A program made the translations under genes and the position numbers. A stretch of 64,000 nucleotides of DNA from DATFJT01 sp965230755 (GTDB lineage Bacteria > Bacteroidota > Bacteroidia > Chitinophagales > Saprospiraceae): the NCBI GenBank assembly GCA_965230755.1, contig CBDDLT010000024.1:124001-188000 (forward strand), in the 5' to 3' direction. This document shows, in pieces, positions 36,749-45,498 of this stretch (positions within the stretch are counted from its first letter, which is position 1; every line of letters starts with the position of its first letter). The notes beneath the pieces are model-generated. The model was not told the origin of the DNA. It was given only the letters and a program-made list of their open reading frames with translations, and searched no databases.

Positions 36749-38440
36749 ATGAGTAAATTAAAAACAATTTTTATCACAATGCTACTCCCAATTATTGGGA
36801 TTGCACAGAATCAACTACTAATCCCGGACACCTTGAGTGGAACGAGTATTAGTCTAAATCTTCAAAATGGAACTCACCAATTTTTCGCTGGTCAAGCGAC
36901 AAATACAATTGGTGCTAATGGCTCCATACTTGGACCAACCCTTTTGCTTAGCAAGGGAGATTATGTTAATTTTTCAGTCAATAATCAGTTAGCAGATACG
37001 ACAACAATTCATTGGCACGGTCTCCACGTTTCTCCAGAAAATGATGGTGGTCCGCATACCTACATTTTACCCAATTCTACTTGGACACCGTCCTTTACCA
37101 TAATGGACAAAGCTGCTACCTACTGGTATCACCCTCATTTGCACCATAAAACAAATGAACACGTTTCTAAAGGTCTTGCTGGAATGATTTTAGTACGAGA
37201 CTCGACTGAAGCTCAATTGTCATTACCTCGAAATTATGGAATAGATGATATACCTCTGGTCATTCAGACTAAAGATTTTGACAATAATAACCAGATTGTT
37301 GTTCATTCTAATTCCGATGATAATGTAATGGTGAATGCTACGATCAACCCTTACATTGAGTTACCTGCACAGGTAATTAGACTTAGGGTTTTGAATGGTT
37401 CTTCACAGCGTGCCTTTAATTTGGGCTTGAGTAATAATCAAGTATTTTATCAAATAGCTTCTGATGGTGGTTTACTTAGTTCTCCTTACCAAATAACAAG
37501 ATTGCTACTTGCCCCAGGTGAACGAGCAGAGCTATTAATAAATTTGAGCGGTATGAATGGCCAAAGCATTTATTTAAAAAGTTTTGCCTCTGAACTTCCC
37601 AATGGTATTTATGGTGCAACAAACCCAGGAATGGGAGCAGGAATGTCCTTGACAGGATACAATCCAAATCCACTTAATGGTAATGATTTCAATATATTAA
37701 ATATTGATATATTAAGCCCCAATAGTAATCCTATTACTACAATACCTTCAAGTCTTGCAACTGTTACACCGTGGAACAGCAGTACCGCAAGCACAACACG
37801 GACACTTACGTTTACTCCTCAATCAATGGGAATGAATCAATTAAATGGTAAGTTTTTAATTAACAATACCAGTTTTAATATGGGTATTGTGAATTATACA
37901 ATTCCATTGGATAATGTAGAGATTTGGGAGATTTTTAATCAATCGGGAATAGCTCACCCTTTTCATATACACGATGTACAATTCAATATATTATCAAGGA
38001 ATGGAAATACCCCAGCACCAAGTGAACAGGGATGGAAAGATGTAGTATTAGTAAAACCTATGGAGACTGTTCGTTTTATTACCAAGTTTGAAGATTTTGC
38101 CAATGATAGTGTACCCTATATGTACCATTGCCATTTATTGACTCACGAAGACGATGGAATGATGGGACAGTTTATTGTAAAAAATACCACTACAAGTATT
38201 AATGATACTGCAAGTAAGCCTTTTGTACTTTATCCAAATCCAACAAATGACATTATACATATTTCGGGATTGGGCTTAGGAGAAATTTATCTCTACAATG
38301 TCCAAGGACAATTAATCAATTATAAAATCATATCAAAGGATCAAGTGGATGTTGATATATCACAATACTCTCAAGGAATATATTTTTTAACAATTATTTC
38401 AAATGACAATAAACATACATACCAAATTGTAAAACAATAA
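36749..38440 (+). CDS. Secreted multicopper oxidase with type IX sorting domain
   Basis: The 563-residue cupredoxin protein has a signal peptide. All four copper-ligand motifs are present: IHWHGLHV, YWYHPHLHHK, AHPFHIHDVQF and YHCHLLTHEDDGMMG. It probably oxidises Cu(I) to Cu(II) outside the cytoplasm (CueO/CopA-like). After residue 485 a C-terminal T9SS domain follows (FVLYPNPTNDIIHISG ... YSQGIYFLTI). The product should therefore be exported and possibly surface-attached through a secretion system unique to Bacteroidota, which shows the cargo evolved in that phylum. Confidence 0.93.
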   Translation: MSKLKTIFITMLLPIIGIAQNQLLIPDTLSGTSISLNLQNGTHQFFAGQATNTIGANGSILGPTLLLSKGDYVNFSVNNQLADTTTIHWHGLHVSPENDGGPHTYILPNSTWTPSFTIMDKAATYWYHPHLHHKTNEHVSKGLAGMILVRDSTEAQLSLPRNYGIDDIPLVIQTKDFDNNNQIVVHSNSDDNVMVNATINPYIELPAQVIRLRVLNGSSQRAFNLGLSNNQVFYQIASDGGLLSSPYQITRLLLAPGERAELLINLSGMNGQSIYLKSFASELPNGIYGATNPGMGAGMSLTGYNPNPLNGNDFNILNIDILSPNSNPITTIPSSLATVTPWNSSTASTTRTLTFTPQSMGMNQLNGKFLINNTSFNMGIVNYTIPLDNVEIWEIFNQSGIAHPFHIHDVQFNILSRNGNTPAPSEQGWKDVVLVKPMETVRFITKFEDFANDSVPYMYHCHLLTHEDDGMMGQFIVKNTTTSINDTASKPFVLYPNPTNDIIHISGLGLGEIYLYNVQGQLINYKIISKDQVDVDISQYSQGIYFLTIISNDNKHTYQIVKQ

Positions 38441-38468
38441 TTTACTCACTTTTAAAATTTCTAAAACA

Positions 38469-38738
38469 ATGACAAATTCAAAATTCAAATTCGTAATCAT
38501 AGCACTATTTGCTATCGGGCTTACACTCACTTCGTGTGGTAACAAAGCAAACAACAACACCAAGACAGAACAAACAGAAAAACAAGGAAAAGAATACACC
38601 TCAGCCTACGTATGCCCTATGCACTGCGAAGGCAGTGGCAGTGATAAGGCAGGTAAATGTCCAGTTTGTGGAATGGACTATGTAAAAAATGAAAATCACA
38701 AAAATGATGGTCATAACCACGAAGAGCACAAACACTAA
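38469..38738 (+). CDS. Small heavy-metal-binding lipoprotein
   Basis: The 89-residue protein has a lipobox (GLTLTSCGNK), a linker, one heavy-metal-binding domain (YVCPMHCEGSGSDKAGKCPVCGMDYV) and a His-rich tail (HNDGHNHEEHKH type). The same domain occurs in CusB and twice in CopA of this operon. The protein is likely a periplasmic copper sponge or chaperone. Confidence 0.85.
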   Translation: MTNSKFKFVIIALFAIGLTLTSCGNKANNNTKTEQTEKQGKEYTSAYVCPMHCEGSGSDKAGKCPVCGMDYVKNENHKNDGHNHEEHKH

Positions 38739-38759
38739 TCGCCTAAAAAATCAATAAAT

Positions 38760-39209
38760 ATGAATGCTTATTTAAAATTCTCTTTAATGCTCGCAGTGTC
38801 ATTTATAATAATGTATGCGGTAATGTTCTTAAATGTTTTTCAGTTAGATCATATATATCTGAGTAAAACCAGAACCTATATGACGCTCTTGATGGTGTCG
38901 CCAATGGCTATATCGATGCTTCTTTTTATGTGGAAAATGTACCCTAACAAAAAGGCGAACTTTTCCATTTTGGCAATGGCGGGTATTATATTTTTTACTT
39001 CTCTTTATGGCCTTAGAAAACAGAAGCCAATTAGCGATATTTCTTGGATGAAAGCTATGATTCCACATCATTCTTCTGCAATCTTGACAAGCTCATATGC
39101 CAATATAAAAGACCCTGAAGTCAAAAAACTTGCCGATGAAATCATTAAGGCACAAAAAAAGGAAATTGCAGAAATGAAAGCGATGATAAAACGGCTCAAG
39201 TCAAATTAG
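38760..39209 (+). CDS. Membrane protein with DUF305-like domain
   Basis: The 149-residue protein has three hydrophobic segments and then SDISWMKAMIPHHSSAILTS with a helical KIIKAQKKEIAEMKAMI-type end. This is the WMxxMIPHHxxAI motif of DUF305 proteins, which are common in copper-resistance loci. The function is unknown. It lies between the metal-binding lipoprotein and copA. Confidence 0.8.
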   Translation: MNAYLKFSLMLAVSFIIMYAVMFLNVFQLDHIYLSKTRTYMTLLMVSPMAISMLLFMWKMYPNKKANFSILAMAGIIFFTSLYGLRKQKPISDISWMKAMIPHHSSAILTSSYANIKDPEVKKLADEIIKAQKKEIAEMKAMIKRLKSN

Positions 39210-39303
39210 GCGACAGAAAAATGGTGTAAGCATTATCCATAATAATGTAAGCCTTTTTCTTTCCACGGATCTAATTTTGGAACATTTAATAAACTAAGGC
39301 AAT

Positions 39304-42027
39304 ATGACACACAAATATCAAATTCAGGGAATGACCTGTAAAGGTTGTATGAGAACCGTTAATAATGCTCTATCTGAATTAGAAGGTGTAGAAAATGTCA
39401 AGATTGATTTTGAAGCAGCCACAGCAATTATTGAAATGAAAGAACATATTTCAATAGACAACCTTGAAAAAGCTTTGCAGGAAAAGAAAGGTAAATATCA
39501 TATTCACCCCTACAAAAACAATGAGACTCTCATACGTACTTTTCCTGTAAATGGAATGACCTGTAATGGCTGTAAAGCTCACGTAGAAAATGTATTGTCA
39601 AAAGTTGATGGTGTCACAAATGTTACAGTTGATTTGGAGAAAGCAGAGGCAACAATTGATATGAAAGCTGAAATCTCGATAGAAAAATTTCAAGACATTC
39701 TTAAAAATGACGGAGGCACTTACAGCATATACAAAGCAGGTCAACGTCCCGAATCTAATCAAGTAGAACAGCAGAAACCCAAAGGTAGAGGAACAGGCAC
39801 ATTTTATTGTCCTATGCATTGCGAAGGTGATAAAACTTATGATGAGCCAGGCGACTGTCCTGTCTGCGGAATGGATTTGGTGGAAGAAGTAAATCTTTCA
39901 ACAGTTTCAAAAGAGCAATGGACGTGTCCGATGCACCCAGAAATTGTAAAAGACGAAGCAGGTTCGTGTCCAATATGTGGGATGGATTTAGTACCAATGC
40001 AAGCTGACCTTTCGGCAGAAGAAAAGAGCTATAAAAAATTGCTCAAGAAGTTCTGGATAGCTGCAGCATTTACCCTGCCCATTTTCATTATCGCTATGAG
40101 TGAAATGATTCATAACAATCCATTGTATGATTTGATGGATCAAAAGTATTGGAATTGGATTCAATTTGCTCTGTCCATTCCAGTCGTGTTTTATGCTACT
40201 TGGATGTTTTTTGAACGTGCTTACAAAAGCCTTAAAACGTGGAATCTCAATATGTTTACGCTTATTGGAATTGGTGCAGGTGTAGCTTGGTTGTTTAGTG
40301 TGATTGGGATGATATTTCCCGATATTTTTCCTGAACAATTTAAAACCGAGTTCGGAGCAGTACACGTATATTTTGAAGCAGCAACGGTAATTCTAACATT
40401 AGTGCTTTTAGGTCAATTGTTAGAAGCTCGTGCCCACAGTAAAACCAATTCAGCTGTAAAAGAACTGTTGAAATTAGCACCAAATAAGGCAGTAAAAATT
40501 GTAGATGGTGAAGAAGTCGAAGTCAGTATTGACGAGATACAACTTAATGACATTCTTAAAGTAAAACCAGGTGATAAAATCCCTGTAGATGGCGTAATTA
40601 CAGCAGGCAATACGAGTATTGATGAATCAATGATTACAGGAGAACCCATTCCAGTTAACAAGGCTGAAAATGATAAAGTAAGTAGCGGAACAATCAATGG
40701 TAATCAATCATTTTTGATGAAAGCCGAAAAGGTAGGAAGTGACACTTTGCTATCTCAAATTATACATATGGTAAATGATGCCAGTAGAAGTCGAGCACCA
40801 ATTCAAAATTTAGCAGATAAAGTTTCAGGTTATTTTGTGCCAGTTGTAGTTCTTATTTCTATTATCACATTTATTGTATGGTCTATTTGGGGGCCAGAGC
40901 CAGCTTATGTGTATGCGTTGGTCAATGCTATCGCAGTTCTAATCATCGGTTGCCCTTGTGCTTTAGGTTTAGCAACTCCAATGTCAGTAATGGTTGGGGT
41001 GGGTAAAGGTGCTCAAAATGGGGTATTGATTAAAAATGCTGAGGCTCTTGAAAAAATGGATAAGGTAAATACACTTATCGTTGATAAGACAGGAACAATT
41101 ACCGAAGGAAAACCTACAGTTGAAACAGTTGGAGCATTTAGCGATGAATACAGCGATAAACAAGTGCTTCAATTTATTATTTCATTAAATACCAATAGCG
41201 AACACCCATTGGCAGAAGCAACCGTTAAATATGGTAAAGAACGCAATACTCAAATATTAAAATCCAATAATTTTAGTGCTGTAACGGGTAAAGGTGTTGA
41301 AGCGAAAATTGATGGAAAAAATGTAACATTGGGTAATCCTAAAATGATGGAATATGCCAAAGCAGATATTACCTCTAAAATGAAAGACGAAGCTAAATCT
41401 TACCAAAAACAAGGAAAAACAGTTTCTTATTTAGCGATAGATGGAACCGTTATTGGCTATGTAGTTATAGGCGATCAAATCAAAAAAACAAGTGCCAATG
41501 CTATTAAAGAATTGCAAGATAAAGGCATTAATGTAATTATGCTTACTGGCGATAATTACGACACCGCACAAGCAGTAGCAAGAGAATTAAATCTCGCAGA
41601 CTTTAAAGCCAGTATGTTACCAGAGGACAAACTCAAAGAAGTAGAGAAATTACAAGAAAATGGAAAAATTGTTGCTATGGCAGGTGATGGAATTAATGAT
41701 GCACCAGCTTTGGCCAAAAGTGATGTAGGTATTGCTATGGGTACAGGAACAGATGTGGCCATTGAGAGTGCAATGATTACATTGGTAAAAGGAGATTTAC
41801 AAGGCATTGTAAAAGCAAGAAATTTAAGCGATTCCGTAATGCAGAACATTAAGCAAAACCTATTTTTTGCACTTATTTATAACACTTTAGGTGTGCCTAT
41901 TGCATCAGGTGTTTTGTTTCCTTTATTTGGTATATTACTCTCACCAATGATAGCAGCTTTAGCAATGAGTTTTAGCTCTGTCTCTGTTATCTTAAATGCA
42001 CTTCGGTTAAGAACCAAGAATATTTAA
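39304..42027 (+). CDS. copA: Copper-exporting P1B-1 ATPase CopA with two HMA and two heavy-metal-binding domains
   Basis: The 907-residue protein has HMA domains at 1-70 (GMTCKGC) and 78-148 (GMTCNGC). Two heavy-metal-binding domains follow (FYCPMHCEGDKTYDEPGDCP and WTCPMHPEIVKDEAGSCP), then the P-type core. The core shows IIGCPCALGLATP, VDKTGTITEG, NSEHPLAEA and GDGINDAPALAKS. The last helices carry YN (FALIYNTLG) and MSFSS, the Cu(I)-class signature. It pumps Cu(I) out of the cytoplasm and closes the copper operon. Confidence 0.95.
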   Translation: MTHKYQIQGMTCKGCMRTVNNALSELEGVENVKIDFEAATAIIEMKEHISIDNLEKALQEKKGKYHIHPYKNNETLIRTFPVNGMTCNGCKAHVENVLSKVDGVTNVTVDLEKAEATIDMKAEISIEKFQDILKNDGGTYSIYKAGQRPESNQVEQQKPKGRGTGTFYCPMHCEGDKTYDEPGDCPVCGMDLVEEVNLSTVSKEQWTCPMHPEIVKDEAGSCPICGMDLVPMQADLSAEEKSYKKLLKKFWIAAAFTLPIFIIAMSEMIHNNPLYDLMDQKYWNWIQFALSIPVVFYATWMFFERAYKSLKTWNLNMFTLIGIGAGVAWLFSVIGMIFPDIFPEQFKTEFGAVHVYFEAATVILTLVLLGQLLEARAHSKTNSAVKELLKLAPNKAVKIVDGEEVEVSIDEIQLNDILKVKPGDKIPVDGVITAGNTSIDESMITGEPIPVNKAENDKVSSGTINGNQSFLMKAEKVGSDTLLSQIIHMVNDASRSRAPIQNLADKVSGYFVPVVVLISIITFIVWSIWGPEPAYVYALVNAIAVLIIGCPCALGLATPMSVMVGVGKGAQNGVLIKNAEALEKMDKVNTLIVDKTGTITEGKPTVETVGAFSDEYSDKQVLQFIISLNTNSEHPLAEATVKYGKERNTQILKSNNFSAVTGKGVEAKIDGKNVTLGNPKMMEYAKADITSKMKDEAKSYQKQGKTVSYLAIDGTVIGYVVIGDQIKKTSANAIKELQDKGINVIMLTGDNYDTAQAVARELNLADFKASMLPEDKLKEVEKLQENGKIVAMAGDGINDAPALAKSDVGIAMGTGTDVAIESAMITLVKGDLQGIVKARNLSDSVMQNIKQNLFFALIYNTLGVPIASGVLFPLFGILLSPMIAALAMSFSSVSVILNALRLRTKNI

Positions 42028-42183
42028 ACCCACCCAGCCACCGCACAATCACGGCTTATGTAGTGAGCCAACCCACAAATGCTTTAGCATTCACGAACAC
42101 CTATAAGAAAATAGATATACAGTGAGTAAAGCCAACCCATTTCACTACATACTATGGTGCAGCCGCCATTTTTAACTGTCATA

Positions 42184-42309
42184 CTTTTTGTGTTGGGGTA
42201 TGCCACCGCTCACAGCACATTGCTTTTTATACTTAAAGCAAATAGAGTAATAATAGGTAAGCATTAAAAAGCAAAGAGCTGCCCCAACCCAATACCCCAA
42301 AACAAAAAG
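42184..42309. repeat. Nested inverted repeat 1
   Basis: The outer arms CTTTTTGTGTTGGGGTAT (42184-42201) and ATACCCCAAAACAAAAAG (42292-42309) are complementary at 17 of 18 positions. The inner arms TTGCTTTTTA (42220-42229) and TAAAAAGCAA (42265-42274) are perfect. Confidence 0.75.
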
Positions 42310-42375
42310 ACCGCTACATTCCAACCACCACCACCATTTCGCTTATGCCAGTATAAAAATGTCGGAAGCATACAT

Positions 42376-42462
42376 TAACATAATGTGGCATTATAGTACT
42401 TTATCCCCTCGCTTATAGGCGACTATGCCAGCCCTATAAAGTCCTATAATAACATTATGTTA
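42376..42462. repeat. Inverted repeat 2 (27-29 nt arms) with inner hairpin
   Basis: The left arm 42376-42404 starts TAACATAATGTGGC; the right arm 42436-42462 ends AACATTATGTTA. They pair along almost their whole length with one mismatch and a short bulge. The 31-nt loop holds a small palindrome, TCGCttataGGCGA-like. Confidence 0.78.
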
Positions 42463-42560
42463 AGTAGCCTGCACCATAGCTGTCCTTATCAGTCCAGAGC
42501 CGTGATTTCAGCCAACGCTACCCACCCAAAATCCGTCAATTCCCCACCACCCATTTCAGC

Positions 42561-42920
42561 GGTCAGAAAAAAATAAACTATGAGTAGTTGTCGGCTTTAA
42601 GAAGGTGCATTCCATTCAGTCAGTCGTACCTCATTCCTTCATTTCATTTACCCACTACAGCCTAAAAAGCAAGCAAGAGTAGTTCCTACATTCCATTACA
42701 CGAAAGCAAACCCACCATTTCATTACGCAATCCGTATGCTTACCCCCCACCAAATAAACTTTGCAGTTATGTAAAGTTTGCAAAGTTTGCAATCCTGCAA
42801 AGCATACAGGAATGCTTCATTCCATAGCCAACGCCATTCGTTACATTTCATTCCGTAACTACACTTGCTACCCACAATGCCCTCGCTTCTGATAGCGGTA
42901 TAGTTTATTTTTTTCTGGTC
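42561..42920. repeat. Inverted repeat 3, arms 320 bp apart
   Basis: GGTCAGAAAAAAATAAACTA begins at 42561; its inverse ends at 42920 (ATAGTTTATTTTTTTCTGGT from 42900). They match at 19 of 21 positions. The arms could mark the ends of a small unit or a regulatory pair. Confidence 0.65.
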
Positions 42921-43043
42921 ATATTACCCCATTGGAATTGAAAAGAGATAAAATCAATTATCTGATGGATTGAATAATGTTTTAACAAAAAGGAACAAAA
43001 AGGGCAGCTAAAATAGGGCGGCTCGCTCAATGCCAACCCTCTT

Positions 43044-43151
43044 AAAAAGCCAAAAGACTACGGCATAATGAAAGGCAAATAATAGTTGATTATTTAATAA
43101 GGTATTTGCCTTTCAGCCTTCGGCACTTATTCCGTTTCCTTTTGTCTTTTT
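43044..43151. repeat. Nested inverted repeat 4, upstream of the DUF6943-like gene
   Basis: The inner arms TGAAAGGCAAATA (43069-43081) and TATTTGCCTTTCA (43103-43115) are perfect. The outer arms AAAAAGCCAAAAG (43044-43056) and CTTTTGTCTTTTT (43139-43151) match at 12 of 13. The structure lies about 100 nt before the start of the next gene. Confidence 0.72.
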
Positions 43152-43253
43152 AGCCTCGCCACCCTGTGAATGGGCTTTCTTTTTTTTTCGTTTTTTTCTT
43201 TGTCAAAAAATTTTTGTGGTGAAGCAAAGCGGAACAAACCAAAAGTCCGTTTT

Positions 43254-43682
43254 ATGAAACAGAAATTCACTATCAAAACAAACAGTCCTTCAGCAAATCT
43301 GAACAATCCACACTTTTACGTCCTATCCAAAGGATTAAACAGCGGAAAGCCACTGGATGCACCTTGTCCGAATTGCTTTATCATTACCTGCAAATCTGAA
43401 AAGCTGAAAGACCAACTCTATTGGTTGTGTTACGGTATGTGGCAGTCTAAAGCCTTTCATATCTTTTTAAGGGGTTCAGTCATTCCGTTTATCTCGATTG
43501 TAGAATTTAGAAAGGCTCTGAAAGAAGCATTTTTAAAGGTAGAAGATGATAAGGTCAAATTTGATAAATCTGTAAATTCTTTGCAGTTATTGGAGCAGAA
43601 ACAAAAGCAGTTTTATAATTCCATACAGCTCATTGAAGAAGCCAAAAGAATAGTAATGTATCGATACATTAAAAGGCGTTAG
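43254..43682 (+). CDS. Mobile-element protein of unknown function (DUF6943-like)
   Basis: The 142-residue protein from ATG 43254 reads HFYVLSKGLNSGKPLDAPCPNCFIITC with a CPNC motif, then LYWLCYGMWQSKAFHIFLRGSVIPFISI and a helical C-terminus. Proteins with this start recur at the ends of Bacteroidota integrative elements; from memory this is DUF6943, which is not verified. An upstream in-frame start at 43170 would add 28 low-complexity residues and is less likely. Confidence 0.65.
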   Translation: MKQKFTIKTNSPSANLNNPHFYVLSKGLNSGKPLDAPCPNCFIITCKSEKLKDQLYWLCYGMWQSKAFHIFLRGSVIPFISIVEFRKALKEAFLKVEDDKVKFDKSVNSLQLLEQKQKQFYNSIQLIEEAKRIVMYRYIKRR

Positions 43683-43770
43683 AGTGGTGGCTAAGTCCAC
43701 CTTAAACGCTATTTAATTGCACCATAAAGGCACTATCTTAGAAAATGGATGCAAACCTTTCAAACATAAG

Positions 43771-43802
43771 AAAAGCCCAACTGAATAAACAGAAGGGCTT
43801 TT
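43771..43802. terminator. Bidirectional hairpin terminator
   Basis: AAAAGCCC, a 16-nt loop, then GGGCTTTT. It lies between the plus-strand DUF6943-like gene and the minus-strand gene ending at 43833. Confidence 0.65.
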
Positions 43803-43832
43803 GACAATCCAATTCTTCTAAATAACGGCTTC

Positions 43833-44636
43833 TTAGAAAAGTTCGGAAATCTTCATTGCATTACCTTGAGCAAAAACATAGTAGTTTGAATTTACCTCTT
43901 GGTAAAATTCTATACCGATAATATTTACTACCATTACGTCAGTAGTCATAGTTGGTGGTCCTGCAAGTGCAGAAGTCAACGAAACAGCTGATGTAACTTG
44001 GTCAACAGGCAAATAGTTTGAATAGGTGATTGCTTTCAATTCATTCAATGCAGCGTCTTTTGGCTCATATACCTTTGTATCGGTATTGTACTCAAAATCT
44101 GAAATCACACTAATACCATTGATGATTCTGAAATGCGTAGCACCTGCGGGAATATTCAAAAAGTTTAGCGGATTAAATGCAGGAACGTCTAAAGTAGATT
44201 CGTCCCGGTTAGCACCTGGAGTAATTGTGAACGGAGCTGAGAATGTACCGTCAAAAGATGTGAAGCGGTTAAACTCAAACCCTTGCAAATACTGTGGTAC
44301 TTGTGTAATCAATACCGCTCTTTTACCTCTCGCCTCAGAACCGTCCTCTAAGTTGATTTTCTTCATTATGGCTGTCAACCTTCCAGTTACCTGACTGTCT
44401 GCCATAGTTTTCATTAGACTTGCTAAACCGATACGGAGTGATTTTCCTGCCAATGCACAACCGCCAAATTCGTTCATATTTTCACGAGTTCTTTGGAATG
44501 CAGGGTCAGTTGCAATTTGCTCAGCTGTTGGACCACCAGTCAACCCAGCGAAATATCCTTGATTACCCTTGATTTTAAAATGTCTGATGTCGCCAAGAGT
44601 TCCGACATACTTTAATGGACCTTTCTGTCTTGCCAT
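43833..44636 (-). CDS. Conserved Bacteroidota protein of unknown function (MARQKG family)
   Basis: The 267-residue protein starts MARQKGPLKYVGTLGDIRHFK and has the block ATDPAFQRTRENMNEFGGCALAGKSLRIGL. A C-terminal beta-rich region follows (about 115-267). I recall many Bacteroidota proteins with the same opening and the DPAFQRTREN block, without known function. It has no signal peptide or membrane segment and is the only minus-strand gene of the island. The layout is faintly like phage or tail-associated structural proteins, but this is not supported by a motif. Confidence 0.7.
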   Translation of the reverse strand: MARQKGPLKYVGTLGDIRHFKIKGNQGYFAGLTGGPTAEQIATDPAFQRTRENMNEFGGCALAGKSLRIGLASLMKTMADSQVTGRLTAIMKKINLEDGSEARGKRAVLITQVPQYLQGFEFNRFTSFDGTFSAPFTITPGANRDESTLDVPAFNPLNFLNIPAGATHFRIINGISVISDFEYNTDTKVYEPKDAALNELKAITYSNYLPVDQVTSAVSLTSALAGPPTMTTDVMVVNIIGIEFYQEVNSNYYVFAQGNAMKISELF

Positions 44637-44730
44637 AATTTATATTTTTTTAATGTTTGACAAATAATTATTACTATTGCAAATATCAGCATAACTTATT
44701 GATAATCAGTTAGTAAAAGAAGGTAAGCAA

Positions 44731-45222
44731 GTGCAAACAAGTGCTAATAAACAAACAGTAGTCAGACCGCATTTTGAAATCGTCAAAATCCTTGATGGTG
44801 ATGGTATGATTGTGAAAAATATTTTCACAAATCAGGAAGAAGAAGTGCGACTACTTGGAATTGATGCACCAGAGATAAAGAAGAGTACCAAATCAAGAAA
44901 GGATGAAAGAGAGCTTCATTTGCCTGTTCAGTTTCTAATTGAGTTAGGCTATAAATCAATGAAGTTTCTAATCCGAAAGACCAGAAAGGTAAAATCCATT
45001 ACGCTAATCCAAGAAGCAAAAAACTTATCTGACCGATATGGTAGAACATTGGCTTATGTGTTATTGCCTAACGGCAAAACACTAAATGAAATTCTCATTC
45101 GTCAGGGTTACGCAAAGCCATATAACCAAGTTTATTGCCAAGAGCTACCCAAGTATCAAAAGCTAAATTTGAAAGCTAAAATCAAAAGAAAAGGATTATA
45201 TTCGCTCACACAATCGTTCTGA
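44731..45222 (+). CDS. Thermonuclease-family (staphylococcal nuclease-like) nuclease
   Basis: The 163-residue SNase-fold protein keeps the catalytic residues: Asp in KILDGDGMIV, Arg and Glu in EVRLLGIDAPEIKK, and Arg in SDRYGRTLAYVLL. It has the usual NEILIRQGYAKPY end of the barrel. It would cleave DNA or RNA in a Ca-dependent way. No signal peptide is seen, unlike secreted thermonucleases, so it may act inside the cell on mobile DNA. The start is GTG at 44731. It is the last island gene before the right end. Confidence 0.88.
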   Translation: MQTSANKQTVVRPHFEIVKILDGDGMIVKNIFTNQEEEVRLLGIDAPEIKKSTKSRKDERELHLPVQFLIELGYKSMKFLIRKTRKVKSITLIQEAKNLSDRYGRTLAYVLLPNGKTLNEILIRQGYAKPYNQVYCQELPKYQKLNLKAKIKRKGLYSLTQSF

Positions 45223-45266
45223 TTGTCAACAAGGTTTTTGCCCTTGTTTTCCTTTGATTATCACGG

Positions 45267-45289
45267 TTTTGTTGCCTATTTGTTGCCCA
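45267..45289 (+). repeat. Integrase arm-type sites, right end
   Basis: TTTTGTTGCCTA (45267) and ATTTGTTGCCCA (45278) are 11 bp apart, one helical turn. The second copy is identical to the three left-end copies at 6506-6579. Confidence 0.65.
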
Positions 45290-45324
45290 ATCACCATAAA
45301 CCCCTGACTATCAATTAAAGTTAT

Positions 45325-45346
45325 TTTTTGTATTGGGAAGTAGTTT
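45325..45346 (+). repeat. attR
   Basis: TTTGTATTGGGAAGTAG within the 22-bp repeat matches attL at 21 of 22 positions. It marks the right end of the island; chromosomal sequence resumes with CGGCTAGTTAGC. Confidence 0.85.
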
Positions 45347-45498
45347 CGGCTAGTTAGCAGTAAGCTTCATCGTTTTACCTGATGTACTAAATCAAGTACT
45401 GTTTACCATAGATTTCGTATATTTAGTATCACCTAATTATAGATGAACTACTAGCAAATACACACACACATATTTAGTAACCAAATACATTTAGACCT

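Larger units (their letters stand above)
42028..43253. other. 1.2-kb non-coding region with four sets of long inverted repeats
   Basis: I see no convincing reading frame here on either strand. The stretch is C/A-rich on the plus strand and holds four large inverted repeats, listed separately. A cluster of TTTGCA repeats lies near 42770-42805. It separates the copper operon from the last island genes. It could be an origin of transfer or replication, or structured RNA; the sequence does not decide which. Confidence 0.6.
6423..45346. mobile_element. 39-kb integrative genomic island in the 3' end of mnmE
   Basis: A 22-bp direct repeat with one mismatch (6423-6444 and 45325-45346) bounds the segment. 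A tyrosine recombinase lies just inside the left end, and arm-site-like repeats lie inside both ends. Cargo is a type III restriction/Argonaute operon, divalent-metal efflux, copper/silver resistance and three small genes. No relaxase, coupling protein, VirB4/TraG or TraN-like gene is visible, so it resembles an integrated mobilisable or passenger island. The site is the same mnmE (trmE) 3' end used by Salmonella genomic island 1. Confidence 0.9.

Noticed and set aside
43170..43253. 28-residue N-terminal extension of the DUF6943-like protein
   Set aside because: The extension is low-complexity Phe/Ser/Lys. The ATG at 43254 matches the family-like start.
6659..45222. Self-transmissible conjugative element
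   Set aside because: No relaxase, TraG/VirB4, TraJ/TraM/TraN or coupling protein is recognisable among the genes.
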